From: Serratia liquefaciens
GTDB lineage: Bacteria > Pseudomonadota > Gammaproteobacteria > Enterobacterales > Enterobacteriaceae
Direction: 5' to 3'
Assembly (NCBI GenBank): GCA_012719855.1
Contig: JAAXZN010000054.1
Location: 62,001-126,000 of the forward strand
Length of the DNA stretch: 64,000 bases
The notes under the pieces are model-generated. The model saw nothing but the letters and a program-made list of their open reading frames with translations. It did not search any database and was not told the origin of the DNA. Position numbers and translations under genes: made by a program. This document shows positions 29,819 through 38,720 of the stretch, piece by piece. Position 1 is the stretch's first letter; every line of letters starts with the position of its first letter.

Positions 29819-30055
29819 CTACCCAATCACTGGCGCGTACTTGGTTTTCAACTGGCCAGACTTCGTGCCGGCGGCGCTGATAGCTGCGGCGTTCTGCGGC
29901 CCGCCGGTATTGCTGTGCGTATGGGCGGCGGTCTGCTGCGCCAGCTCCTGCACCACCTCCAGTGTTTCCAGCATTAGCGCCATCACGTTGATTTGCTGGC
30001 TACCTACCCACACCACCGGGGCAATCACATCCTGGCGCACAGCCGCTGCGGATAC
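29819..30055 (-). pseudogene. C-terminal fragment of a phage baseplate/tail-spike protein
   Basis: A minus-strand frame of about 78 codons, open from a TAG at 30056-30058, contains the segment QTAAHTHSNTGGPQ followed by NAAAISAAG and ending KTKYAPVIG. The HTHSNTGGP pattern and alanine-rich end are typical of the C terminus of phage baseplate-assembly or spike proteins. No start codon with a ribosome-binding site is present and the N-terminal body is missing, so it is a gene fragment left by a former prophage. Confidence 0.6.
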
Positions 30056-30390
30056 CTACCGTGTACGGTCAACAGCCTATCGAAACGACAAACGGGAGAT
30101 GGAATAATAAGATGGTCAAAATCATTCAGCGCATGCACGGGAGTGCAAGCAGCAAATTTACCTCAGATAATCCTCCCTTCAGCTTCAGTCCCCTTGTGAA
30201 ACTAATGTTTCCTATAAATCCATCACTCCAGGCCATGGAAAAACCTAATTTATTGATTATTATAATCAAAAAATTCAAAACCCATATCTGCTTCTAAGGC
30301 AGATTGTTGAGATAGATAAGAATGACGAAATCTATTAGAGTATTCCTAAAAGAAACGCATCTCTTCTCCTTGTTATCTATGGTGTAAAAA
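30056..30390 (+). promoter_or_regulatory. AT-rich region upstream of zorA
   Basis: 335 bases with no supported gene and clearly lower GC than the backbone. A possible promoter is TTGAGA (30307-30312) and TCTATT (30331-30336) at 18-base spacing, 54 bases before zorA; it is a moderate match only. No operator palindrome stands out. The zorA ribosome-binding site is weak. Confidence 0.3.
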
Positions 30391-32427
30391 ATGGATTCGC
30401 TGCTGCTTCCTGGCGTGCTGGTACGTAATGGCATTTTGTCTATCGCTTCAGTTTTAAAAAATGATGCTGCCCCAGGTTTTGTAACTATCCTGCTGGTTAG
30501 CGTGCTTTGCTTTGCCGTTGTCCGCTGGCGCAAGCTGGTAAAAAGCCGCCGTACTGCTCTGAGCAGTATCCACAGCATTATCGCAAACACACCTGAAGAT
30601 CAGTTTAGCCAGCATGTTACTGAAATCGATGCCAGCATTGCTGCAGCAGATAAAACGCAAGAACAAAAGAATGTGGCTGAAGCATGGTATGAATATCGCG
30701 AAACCCACGTGATTGACGATCAGAACGGCACACTTGTAGTACGCAATGCGGTCCGTCCCAGCCAGTTTTTTAACCTGGATGACCTACACTTTACGCAAGG
30801 TTTCTGGCGTATCGTTCCGGGGCTATTTGTTACTGTAGGGCTATCCCTCACCTTCCTGGGCCTGATTTCTGCACTTAACTCAATGAGCACTTCACTGGAT
30901 GATGGTGGTAGCGCAGCCTTAGAGGGTTTGCTTACCATCGCCTCAGCAAAATTCATCATGTCCCTGACCGGTCTGTGCTGCTCGATTGTCTTTACCATAG
31001 CTTTAAGACGCGGTACGTCACATTTAGAAAAAGCGGTACATGGCCTTAATAGCTTGATCGAAAAGCGCCTGACCTTTATCAGCCTAGAAGATCTTTCTAT
31101 TCGCCAGTTGAAAGCGACAATTGAGAGTCGCGAGCATTTCCGCAAGCTGGGACTGGAGATGGCTGCAGAGATTGGTCGTCCACTGCGCGAAGACCTTCCA
31201 AGAGCGATCTCGGAGTCCATTAGTACCGCTATTACTCCGGTTATCGAACAGGTCAGCCGGTTAGGCAACGATGGTGTGGGGGAGATGGTACAAAACCTCT
31301 CTTCACGTTTTTCTGAAGATGTCGGTCGGGCCCTAGCACAAGCAAGTGAACGTATTTCCCTAGCAGGAGACCAGATTAAATTGCTTGCAGAGCGTATGGA
31401 TCAAAGCTCAGGAAAAATGGGCAATGAAATGGAAAGCGCGATTGGCCGCTTAGGCCAGGCGGTGGAAACGCTGCGTGATGGCATGCAGCAAACGGCAGAT
31501 ACGGCTACATCAGCATTTAATCAGGGTGCCGAAAATCTGCTGGCAACCATGAATTCAACCCTGCAGGGCATTAAAGACAATACCGGTGAAGGCGCGCGTG
31601 CGATGGGCGAAGCGGCTGCTGATATGAAAGCCGCCGCCTTGGGTATTCGTACCGAACTCGAAGTTGCAGCGAAACAGGGGGCTGAAGCAGCGCAGGCACG
31701 TATGTCTGAATCAGCGTCTAAGGCCAGCGACGCGATTGGCCAGGCCGCAACACAAGTGCTGGGTGCTTTTGACAATACCGCAGGTGAAATCACCAAAGCA
31801 ACTGAGGCGATGACCCAGAAAGCAAGCAGCGAACTGCTTTCTCCTCTTTCTGTTATCGCTGAAAAACTGGAAGACGTGATGGGCATGCTGACCGAAACCA
31901 GCACTGCATTACGACGAGCTTCTGATGGGATTAAAGAAGGTGCTGTCGCCTCGGAGAACGCTTCAGGCAGCTTCCGCACATCCGCCCAATCATTGACCAG
32001 CGCCGCCGATCCGATTCGGGCGATGATGGAGCGTATTGAAGTCAGCACACGCCAGCTGCGTGAGAGCAGTGAGAATAGCCTGTCGGCTATCGCCCAAGCC
32101 GCAAAAACCAATGCTGAACAATCTGCAATGACGCTTTCAGCTGCACAAGAAACGTTGGGCGGGCAGCATCGGGCGGTTGAATCTACGCTAAATAATCTTC
32201 AGTCTTTGATTGCGGCTTTACGCAGTCAGGGCGAACGTCTGGATAGCATTGACGAAAAACTTGGCAAGGCATTCGACAGTTATCAACAGCAAGTTGCTAC
32301 ATCGGTTGAAACGCTATTCGATCATGTCAAAACCATGCAGAAGGAACTCATGCCAGCGCTGGACACAATGCAGAGTATTGTTGAACAGGCTGAAAACTTC
32401 GCACCGAAACAAGGGCGAATCTCATGA
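30391..32427 (+). CDS. zorA: Zorya type I anti-phage protein ZorA (MotA/ExbB-like motor with long tail)
   Basis: ZorA forms the pentameric stator-like ring of the Zorya motor in the inner membrane, with a long cytoplasmic tail that relays an envelope signal to the effectors. The 678-residue protein has a first transmembrane helix at about 30-47 and two motor helices at about 141-162 and 183-205 (IVPGLFVTVGLSLTFLGLIS, then KFIMSLTGLCCSIVFTIAL), which is the MotA/TolQ/ExbB-type core. Residues about 230-670 are almost wholly helical, alanine-, glutamate- and serine-rich with methyl-accepting-protein-like heptads, forming the tail. Overlaps zorB by ATGA. The gene order with ZorB, an EH-signature protein and a Snf2 helicase makes the assignment firm. 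Confidence 0.93.
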   Translation: MDSLLLPGVLVRNGILSIASVLKNDAAPGFVTILLVSVLCFAVVRWRKLVKSRRTALSSIHSIIANTPEDQFSQHVTEIDASIAAADKTQEQKNVAEAWYEYRETHVIDDQNGTLVVRNAVRPSQFFNLDDLHFTQGFWRIVPGLFVTVGLSLTFLGLISALNSMSTSLDDGGSAALEGLLTIASAKFIMSLTGLCCSIVFTIALRRGTSHLEKAVHGLNSLIEKRLTFISLEDLSIRQLKATIESREHFRKLGLEMAAEIGRPLREDLPRAISESISTAITPVIEQVSRLGNDGVGEMVQNLSSRFSEDVGRALAQASERISLAGDQIKLLAERMDQSSGKMGNEMESAIGRLGQAVETLRDGMQQTADTATSAFNQGAENLLATMNSTLQGIKDNTGEGARAMGEAAADMKAAALGIRTELEVAAKQGAEAAQARMSESASKASDAIGQAATQVLGAFDNTAGEITKATEAMTQKASSELLSPLSVIAEKLEDVMGMLTETSTALRRASDGIKEGAVASENASGSFRTSAQSLTSAADPIRAMMERIEVSTRQLRESSENSLSAIAQAAKTNAEQSAMTLSAAQETLGGQHRAVESTLNNLQSLIAALRSQGERLDSIDEKLGKAFDSYQQQVATSVETLFDHVKTMQKELMPALDTMQSIVEQAENFAPKQGRIS

Positions 32428-33287
32428 GAGCCAACGCCAGTCGTAAGCGTTCACATGAAGAGGAAGAAGAGTCCGTTTTTGTCTCGATGACAGATATGAC
32501 GGTCAGCTTTCTTTTCATTGTCATGGTGCTGCTCGCTTTTTTTGCCAGCCGCTACAACGATAAGAACACTGTCCCGCGTGATGAGTATGAACAGGCGGTA
32601 CAAACACGCGATAAAACCATCGTGGATTTACGCGCTGAGATTGCGTTGTTAAAGCAGGTTGATCCGCTGGAACAGTATATGTCGCAGGCTGCTGCTGCCC
32701 GGCTCAACTTACTCTATCAATTGCGCAATAATCTGAAGCATTCATTTCCTGAATTGCCGGTTGACGTCATTCCTGAAGAAGGCACACTGCGCTTTCAGGG
32801 GGAAGGTTTGTTTACCAGCAATAGCTATACGCTAAGCGACGATAAGCGAAAAATCGTCGAAGCCTTGGCAAAGACGCTCGATTCCCTGCTGCCCTGCTAT
32901 ACCTTCAGCAAAAGCATCGGATGGAATAAAAGCTGCAATCCATCATTTGCCATTATTGAAGCGGTGCAGATTGAGGGACACACAGACTCTAAAGGCGAAG
33001 ATGTTTATAACCTGAATCTGTCGACTAACCGTGCTATCACCACATTCACCAGCATGCTTGCCGCAGCGCCAGACCTGGTCGCACATTTTAATATGCGCAA
33101 CCAACCCGTTCTTTCTGTGGCGGGCTACGGCAAAATGCGTCCGGTTAAGCCCAACGATACCCCGCAAAATATGGCGATGAACCGCCGTATTGATCTACGC
33201 ATCATTATGCATACACCGGCTAATGCAGCGGAAATTGAAGACATCCGCAAGCGCCTGTTCGAGCCACTGAGGAAGAGTGCGCTATGA
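32424..33287 (+). CDS. zorB: Zorya protein ZorB (MotB/OmpA-like stator subunit)
   Basis: The peptidoglycan-anchored partner of ZorA. The 287-residue protein has a charged N terminus, then one transmembrane helix at about 22-42 beginning SMTDMTVSFLFIVMVLL, where D24 is the expected ion-carrying aspartate equivalent to that of MotB. The periplasmic part has a short coiled coil and an OmpA-like peptidoglycan-binding domain (about 110-275) with VQIEGHTDSKG and NLSTNRAITT, and the closing NRRIDLRI strand. A dimer is expected to sit within the ZorA pentamer. It overlaps zorA and zorC by 4 bases (ATGA) at either end. Confidence 0.93.
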   Translation: MRANASRKRSHEEEEESVFVSMTDMTVSFLFIVMVLLAFFASRYNDKNTVPRDEYEQAVQTRDKTIVDLRAEIALLKQVDPLEQYMSQAAAARLNLLYQLRNNLKHSFPELPVDVIPEEGTLRFQGEGLFTSNSYTLSDDKRKIVEALAKTLDSLLPCYTFSKSIGWNKSCNPSFAIIEAVQIEGHTDSKGEDVYNLNLSTNRAITTFTSMLAAAPDLVAHFNMRNQPVLSVAGYGKMRPVKPNDTPQNMAMNRRIDLRIIMHTPANAAEIEDIRKRLFEPLRKSAL

Positions 33288-34615
33288 AATTGAGCGATGT
33301 TTTTCTTAAGCCGGTGGCCCTCTTCAAGCCAGCAATAGCTTTATCAAAAGGTTTAACGGTAAAGATCCAAGCCATTCATGAGCGCTGGCCCGATGTCGTT
33401 AAGGAGATTGCCGATCGCGATCGTGAAAAGGTGTTACACAAGCTGCTCGGTTATGTAGAGCGCTGGGAATGGGATGATGTAAAAATGTCCTTTATCTGCT
33501 CAGGCGCACCGATTGTGTTTGATAAAGAGTTCAGAACTCAGGAGGAGTTTGCTGTACTACAGGAGTTCTATTTACGGGAAACCATCGTTACGGACTCACA
33601 GCCCTTTATTTCTGCAATGATATCGGCATATATCCGTAGTTATGAACCGGGCTCTGCACACACAATAAAAATTAAAAACTGCCTTGATATCGCAAGCGAA
33701 CATATGAGCGATAAGTGGAAAGATATTGTCGAGCAACTACCCGAATTCTTTAACGCTCACCAGGCGCATCAAGCTTTAGCAGTGATAATGAAGGAGATGG
33801 ATGCGCCATGGAAAGAGCTTAAACAGTTTGGTATTACACGCCCGCACGATCCGGGGTTAATGTCGCACGCTCATCTGGCCTATATAGCATTACTGGCACC
33901 TGGATTGAATGAAAGACCTGTTATTGAGAAGCTGTTTGCCTGGTTAAAACCCGATGGCAGAAGTGGCGTTTTGATGAATGGCGCAGCGGAAGCCATCAAT
34001 GCGCTGTTATCACACTGGTTGTATAAACAACCCGATGAAGAACTTTCTCGCTATCTGACTGAAACGCTGGTGGCCTTTTATGAAGATCCTCGCCTTAGCC
34101 GTGGTGGCGTATGGGGAAGTGTAGATGAAGCTTGCCGGAATTTAATCATAAACTGGCTAACCCGCGAGAACATTCTGTTTTTTCTGGATGTGGTTTCGAA
34201 AGTTGAAGACAGCCATATGTGGGAACCCCGGCGTAAATTTTGGTTAGGGCTTTATAATGAAGGCAAAATCACAGCGGCCTGGGTAGCATTTAGTGATATG
34301 GCATCCAGAAAAGCAAAAGAAATAAAAAGTTCCATGAGAGACTCTTCAACACTTAATTTTGGCAATCAAACTGCTGGAGGTTATCGAGATAACACTTCAT
34401 TGCTTATTTTACAAATTGGTAAATGCATCGTTATCGAAGGCTCCCATAGTTATAAAGTGCATATTTTCCGAAGCGACGATAAAAAAGCACCCATTTTATT
34501 TCAAGAAAAATACAATGCAAATTTAATTAGAAATATTCCTGATATAACTCGTATCGCACATCTCGGCTATAGCTGGACCGACAAAGTGCGTGAACAAATT
34601 GAGTATCTGTCATGA
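33284..34615 (+). CDS. zorC: Zorya type I protein ZorC (EH-signature domain)
   Basis: A 443-residue cytoplasmic protein that defines type I Zorya together with ZorD. The N-terminal part is helical (about 1-330) with many tryptophans and charged residues; the C-terminal part (about 360-443) is the EH-signature region, in which E385 (CIVIEGSH) and H426 (ITRIAHLGY) are likely the name-giving residues by spacing. ZorC is reported to bind DNA and to be needed for defence; its enzymatic role is not settled. Identification rests on position between zorB and zorD plus the EH-like end, as the family diverges strongly. It overlaps both neighbours by ATGA. Confidence 0.85.
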   Translation: MKLSDVFLKPVALFKPAIALSKGLTVKIQAIHERWPDVVKEIADRDREKVLHKLLGYVERWEWDDVKMSFICSGAPIVFDKEFRTQEEFAVLQEFYLRETIVTDSQPFISAMISAYIRSYEPGSAHTIKIKNCLDIASEHMSDKWKDIVEQLPEFFNAHQAHQALAVIMKEMDAPWKELKQFGITRPHDPGLMSHAHLAYIALLAPGLNERPVIEKLFAWLKPDGRSGVLMNGAAEAINALLSHWLYKQPDEELSRYLTETLVAFYEDPRLSRGGVWGSVDEACRNLIINWLTRENILFFLDVVSKVEDSHMWEPRRKFWLGLYNEGKITAAWVAFSDMASRKAKEIKSSMRDSSTLNFGNQTAGGYRDNTSLLILQIGKCIVIEGSHSYKVHIFRSDDKKAPILFQEKYNANLIRNIPDITRIAHLGYSWTDKVREQIEYLS

Positions 34616-37600
34616 CATTTGCTTTCAATCATAATGCAGAAGCGATTACCCTCAACATTGCTGAAGAAAAACAGAGCTTCATTCATCGTCTGTTTAAAAG
34701 ACAGCAACCTGCGACTTTGTCTGGCCTGACACATAACGATCGCGCCTTAGCTTTTGCTATCGCCGATCTGAAAGCGCTGGCAGAAGAATTTGAAGAGCCT
34801 TTACACATCAGTGATGACGCTATCGTAATGAGTCATCATCTGGCAGGCCGACTGGACGCCGAAACAGCGCAGACGCTGGGCCTACCTCCTCTCGTCGATC
34901 TGACGTTGAAAACTGATATCGAAGGCTCACTCGGAAGCGATACCTTTCGCCTACAGCATGAATGGCTACGCAACGGTGTTCGCCAAATACCACGCCGGAC
35001 CGGATCAATTTTAGCCACATCTCAAGGGCCACGCCGATTGCCCTTGTGGATGATGGAGGCTGTTGAAGTTGCCGAAAACTTTACGCCAGGTGGTGGAGAA
35101 GCATCGGACTGGGAATCGTTAGCCCGCTTCCGCCAGGCCCTTGATCCTGGCGTCCAGATGGGCCATGAAATCGATGCTGTTCGCGTCTCATTAACCGACT
35201 TTATGCAAGGTTTAGAAGTCCGCATTGCCGATCGGTTTTCTGTTTCCACCAGCTCAAATGGCGCTGATGATTTTGAAATCATCCCATTTTCCGGTAAGAA
35301 TCTCGAAGAACTTGAAAGCAGTGGAGAAGCGATTAGCGAGTCTGCAGGTGAGCTAAGTGAACAAACGCTACGTCGGTTCCAACAACGTGTCAGAACTCAG
35401 GGAGCTCTCTCAGCCTATCGTGTTGGCGAAGGCAATTATCTTGTCATTGACCGAAGCGCTCGTCCCATTCTTGAGCTCATGGTTGAGAAACAAAAGTCTT
35501 CTCCCGACGAACGACGCGCTTTCATTGAAAACCCACGGCCTGCGATTACCAGTGCTGTAGAAAAATTCCTGAGACAATCAGGCAAGCTTGATGGACTGGA
35601 CGATATAGGCGAAGAAGAAGTTATTGAAGCCGCAGCAGGTCCCGCATTTGTTGAAACCGTTGAATATTCCGAACGTGTTAAGGGGATTTTGCATTACCGA
35701 AAAGGTGCTGTTTCTACGCCCATGACCGGAGAAACGGTCTGGTTGCCTGAAGTAATCCCTGATGCCCTGGCCAACATTATCGCTGCGTTGGATAGCCAGG
35801 CGCTGGCAAGCGTCTGCGATCAGTTGCGTAATGCTATAGATGCATCTCAGAATGAAGTTGAGATCGCGTCTCATCCTGTTAAAGCCACAGAAGAGACATT
35901 GCACGCGCTAGAAAAACGTTTGGCTGATCTAAAAGAGATAGAAGGTTCAGCGGAAACACCAGAAATTGAAGATACGTCTGCGGTTGATGGTCTACCTCCC
36001 GCTACGGTGATCCTGGATACCAAAGACAACTTTGAGGAGCTGTTCTGGCAGCCTGACCTTAAAGAACGTCCTGTATTTATTGATGAGCAACTTCCCGCGG
36101 GCGTTAAAACAGCATTGCGGCCGCATCAGTTGGAGAGCTTTAGCTTGCAGCTTTCATCATGGAAGTCAGGCATGCCAGGTATCTTGAACGCAGATGAGCA
36201 AGGCTTAGGTAAGACACTTCAAACCATCGCATTTCTACGCTGGTTGAAAGAGAACAATAACGTCAGCATTGCCAGCAATAAAGAGCGCGGGCCAATACTT
36301 ATTGTTGCGCCTACCTCATTGCTGGAAAACTGGAATACCGAGGTCAGGCAGCATACTGATAGTGATGGACTTGGCCATTTACTGCGCCTCTATGGTTCAT
36401 CTTTAAGCCAGTATAAAGATTTCGATGCTAAAGGTGTCGAGACAAAAGATGGTAATACTTTACTGAATTTTCAGCAGTTGCATGAGGCAATCAAAGAAGG
36501 AAAAGGTCATCGTTTCTGGATATTAACGACATATACAACGCTGACTAATTACCAACACTCCTTTGCGAAGATCCATTTTTCGGCCGTGGTATTTGATGAA
36601 ATACAGGCGGTCAAAAATCCTGACTCGCTACGAGCTCGCGCCGCCCGCGCCGTCAATGCTGACTATCGAATTGGCCTGACAGGCACACCGATTGAAAACA
36701 CCACCACTGATCTATGGGCAGTGATGGATCAACTAGCACCCGGATCTTTGGATACGCTACGTAATTTCAATAGCCTCTATAGCGAACCCGATGAGCAGAA
36801 TATGCTTCAGCTGTATCTGCAAGTCTTTGAACCCCGCAACCAGCGGCCACCTTTGGCATTCCGCCGTTTAAAAGAAGATGTTGCGAAAGAGCTCCCTGCA
36901 AAAACACGCTTTCTTCATCCGCGCCTGATGCCGGAAGGACAAGCTATTGCTTACGAAACAGCCCGGTTAAAACTTTCTCAGGGCGGTCCCGGCGCTGCAC
37001 TTAAAATGCTGCAGCATATCCGCGGCGTTTCAGTACATCCGGCCATGGAAATGAGCGGCGACAATCAGAGCTTTATCGATGCATCTGCTCGTCTGAATGC
37101 ATGCTTTGAGATTCTGCATCGTATTAAAGCAAAAGGTGAGCGGGTTCTGGTTTTCATCGAACACCGCAAGATGCAGTTCCGGTTTATGGAACTGGCTCGC
37201 CAGGAATTCGGGCTTGAGCATATTGATCATATCAACGGCGATACGCCCATTCATAAGCGTCAGATCATTGTGCGCCGATTCCAGCAGCATCTTGAGCAAG
37301 ATCGTGGCTTCGACCTGCTGGTCCTCGGCCCTAAAGCGGCAGGAACGGGTTTAACATTGACTGCCGCAACACATGTCATTCACCTCTCTCGCTGGTGGAA
37401 CCCTGCTGTAGAAGAGCAATGTAATGACCGTGTACATCGTATCGGCCAACAGTATCCAGTCCAAATCCATATGCCAATGGCCATACATACTGGCTATCAG
37501 GAACACTCTTTCGACTGTTTACTCCAGGGGCTTATGTCACGCAAGCGAAGCTTAGCGCGAGCGGCGCTCTGGCCAATGGGTGACAGTGCCGATGACATCT

Positions 37601-37740
37601 CACAGCTACAAGCAGCTTTAAGAAAAGATAAGTCTGAGGCTAGGGGAGACATTTTAGAAACGAGCATCCGAATGATGTTTGAAAGAGATGCTGAAACTGA
37701 TGGTACAAGAATGGACGATGGGTCATATCGAATCAGTTAG
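34612..37740 (+). CDS. zorD: Zorya type I protein ZorD (Snf2-family helicase/nuclease)
   Basis: A 1042-residue effector. The C-terminal half (about 500-990) is a Snf2-type double-RecA motor: Walker A DEQGLGKT with K534, motif II FDEIQ with D662-E663, motif III GLTGTPIENT, and the C-terminal lobe with GTGLTLTAA, SRWWNPAVEEQ and the arginine-bearing DRVHRIGQ. The N-terminal 500 residues are family-specific, with a glutamate-rich central part, and may autoinhibit the motor. ZorD proteins have been shown to degrade DNA once released; no classical nuclease motif is evident to me. It is the last gene of the operon, overlapping zorC by 4 bases; the island ends just after it. Confidence 0.92.
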   Translation: MTFAFNHNAEAITLNIAEEKQSFIHRLFKRQQPATLSGLTHNDRALAFAIADLKALAEEFEEPLHISDDAIVMSHHLAGRLDAETAQTLGLPPLVDLTLKTDIEGSLGSDTFRLQHEWLRNGVRQIPRRTGSILATSQGPRRLPLWMMEAVEVAENFTPGGGEASDWESLARFRQALDPGVQMGHEIDAVRVSLTDFMQGLEVRIADRFSVSTSSNGADDFEIIPFSGKNLEELESSGEAISESAGELSEQTLRRFQQRVRTQGALSAYRVGEGNYLVIDRSARPILELMVEKQKSSPDERRAFIENPRPAITSAVEKFLRQSGKLDGLDDIGEEEVIEAAAGPAFVETVEYSERVKGILHYRKGAVSTPMTGETVWLPEVIPDALANIIAALDSQALASVCDQLRNAIDASQNEVEIASHPVKATEETLHALEKRLADLKEIEGSAETPEIEDTSAVDGLPPATVILDTKDNFEELFWQPDLKERPVFIDEQLPAGVKTALRPHQLESFSLQLSSWKSGMPGILNADEQGLGKTLQTIAFLRWLKENNNVSIASNKERGPILIVAPTSLLENWNTEVRQHTDSDGLGHLLRLYGSSLSQYKDFDAKGVETKDGNTLLNFQQLHEAIKEGKGHRFWILTTYTTLTNYQHSFAKIHFSAVVFDEIQAVKNPDSLRARAARAVNADYRIGLTGTPIENTTTDLWAVMDQLAPGSLDTLRNFNSLYSEPDEQNMLQLYLQVFEPRNQRPPLAFRRLKEDVAKELPAKTRFLHPRLMPEGQAIAYETARLKLSQGGPGAALKMLQHIRGVSVHPAMEMSGDNQSFIDASARLNACFEILHRIKAKGERVLVFIEHRKMQFRFMELARQEFGLEHIDHINGDTPIHKRQIIVRRFQQHLEQDRGFDLLVLGPKAAGTGLTLTAATHVIHLSRWWNPAVEEQCNDRVHRIGQQYPVQIHMPMAIHTGYQEHSFDCLLQGLMSRKRSLARAALWPMGDSADDISQLQAALRKDKSEARGDILETSIRMMFERDAETDGTRMDDGSYRIS

Positions 37741-37831
37741 CTTCGTTATTTGCTCACTATTTAGAAGAGGATAACAAGAATGGGCTGAAAAGTGTCAACC
37801 TATATCAGGACTAGTCACCCCGCCCGCGTGA
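37741..37831. other. Right edge of the Zorya island
   Basis: Ninety-one bases between zorD and the convergent backbone-type gene. The first half is AT-rich like the island; composition becomes backbone-like from about 37815. No copy of the ileX 3' end, no integrase remnant and no clear terminator hairpin are seen here. Confidence 0.4.
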
Positions 37832-38548
37832 TCAGCCTCCACCGCTCTGCCGTTGATGCGCCAACTGTTCGGCACGCAGCAGAATTTCCTGCAGATCGTC
37901 CTCGTCGATATCAAACAGTTCGCCCTGCATTAGCGCCTCGTGCAGATCGGCGCGGGTGATAGACACCGCATCAATCGGCAGATTGGCCGGCTTCGCCTCG
38001 GTCGGCGCCAAAGGGTGCGGGTAGCGTCGCCCGGCCAGGTTATTGAAGACGATCGCCAGCAGCGCCAGTAGCACCGAGTTCAGCAACACCGGGTACAGCA
38101 CAAAGCTATAGCCCAGTTGATGAATACCCGGGCCACCGAGAATCGCGGTCAGCGCCACCGCGCCGCCGGGCGGGTGCAGGCAACGCAGCTTAAACATCAA
38201 GCCAATTGCCAGTGCGGCCGCCACGCCGCAAGCCAACCCAGGGTCGGCAATCAGCAAACTGGTGCTGACCCCCACTGCCGCAGCCGACATATTGCCGCCC
38301 ACAATCGACCAGGGCTGCGCCAACGGGCTGTTCGGCACGCCAAACAGCAATACGGCCGAGGCCCCCATCGGGGCGATAAACCACAGGTTCACCTCGCCCA
38401 AAACAAAATGGCTGATCCAGCCGGCAATCATCAGCCCCAGCCCGGCACCGACGCTGGAAAGCAAAATCTCTTTTTTGCCCACCGCCAATGGATGCGGCCA
38501 CAAACGTGCGCACCCTACTTTTACTCTTTCCAACAACGGCATTTTCAT
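37832..38548 (-). CDS. HPP-family integral membrane protein
   Basis: A 238-residue polytopic protein of the HPP family, named after the conserved motif visible here as CLHPPGGAVAL in a hydrophobic context. Four to five transmembrane helices occupy about residues 22-185; the rest is an acidic cytoplasmic tail (FDIDEDDLQEILLRAEQL). Some plant and cyanobacterial HPP proteins transport nitrite, but most bacterial ones are uncharacterised, so no substrate is assigned. ATG 38548 (MKMPLLER) is preferred over the frame start at 38629 because GAAG precedes it. Backbone-like composition. Confidence 0.8.
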   Translation of the reverse strand: MKMPLLERVKVGCARLWPHPLAVGKKEILLSSVGAGLGLMIAGWISHFVLGEVNLWFIAPMGASAVLLFGVPNSPLAQPWSIVGGNMSAAAVGVSTSLLIADPGLACGVAAALAIGLMFKLRCLHPPGGAVALTAILGGPGIHQLGYSFVLYPVLLNSVLLALLAIVFNNLAGRRYPHPLAPTEAKPANLPIDAVSITRADLHEALMQGELFDIDEDDLQEILLRAEQLAHQRQSGGG

Positions 38549-38720
38549 GTTACTTCGTGCTGCCAAATTCAACTTAATGGCAACAAATATATCACAACGC
38601 CAAGCGTCACCGCTCGCCGCGCTTTTCACTGCGAAAATAACTTTCGGCTAACAGATTGATCTTTAGCCACTCCTCGTCAATTATCAAAGTTCGCCTCCCT
38701 TTGCCTTGAGGAAAACTCCA

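Noticed and set aside
37770-37815. AGTGTCAACCTATATCAGGAC near the right island edge looked like an insertion-sequence end
   Set aside because: I found no inverted copy on the left side and no transposase, so the likeness to IS termini is not supported.
28696-37831. Search for a direct repeat of the ileX 3' end on the right side
   Set aside because: No copy of TTCAAGTCCAGTAGGGGCC is seen near 37.7-37.8 kb, so no att pair is claimed.
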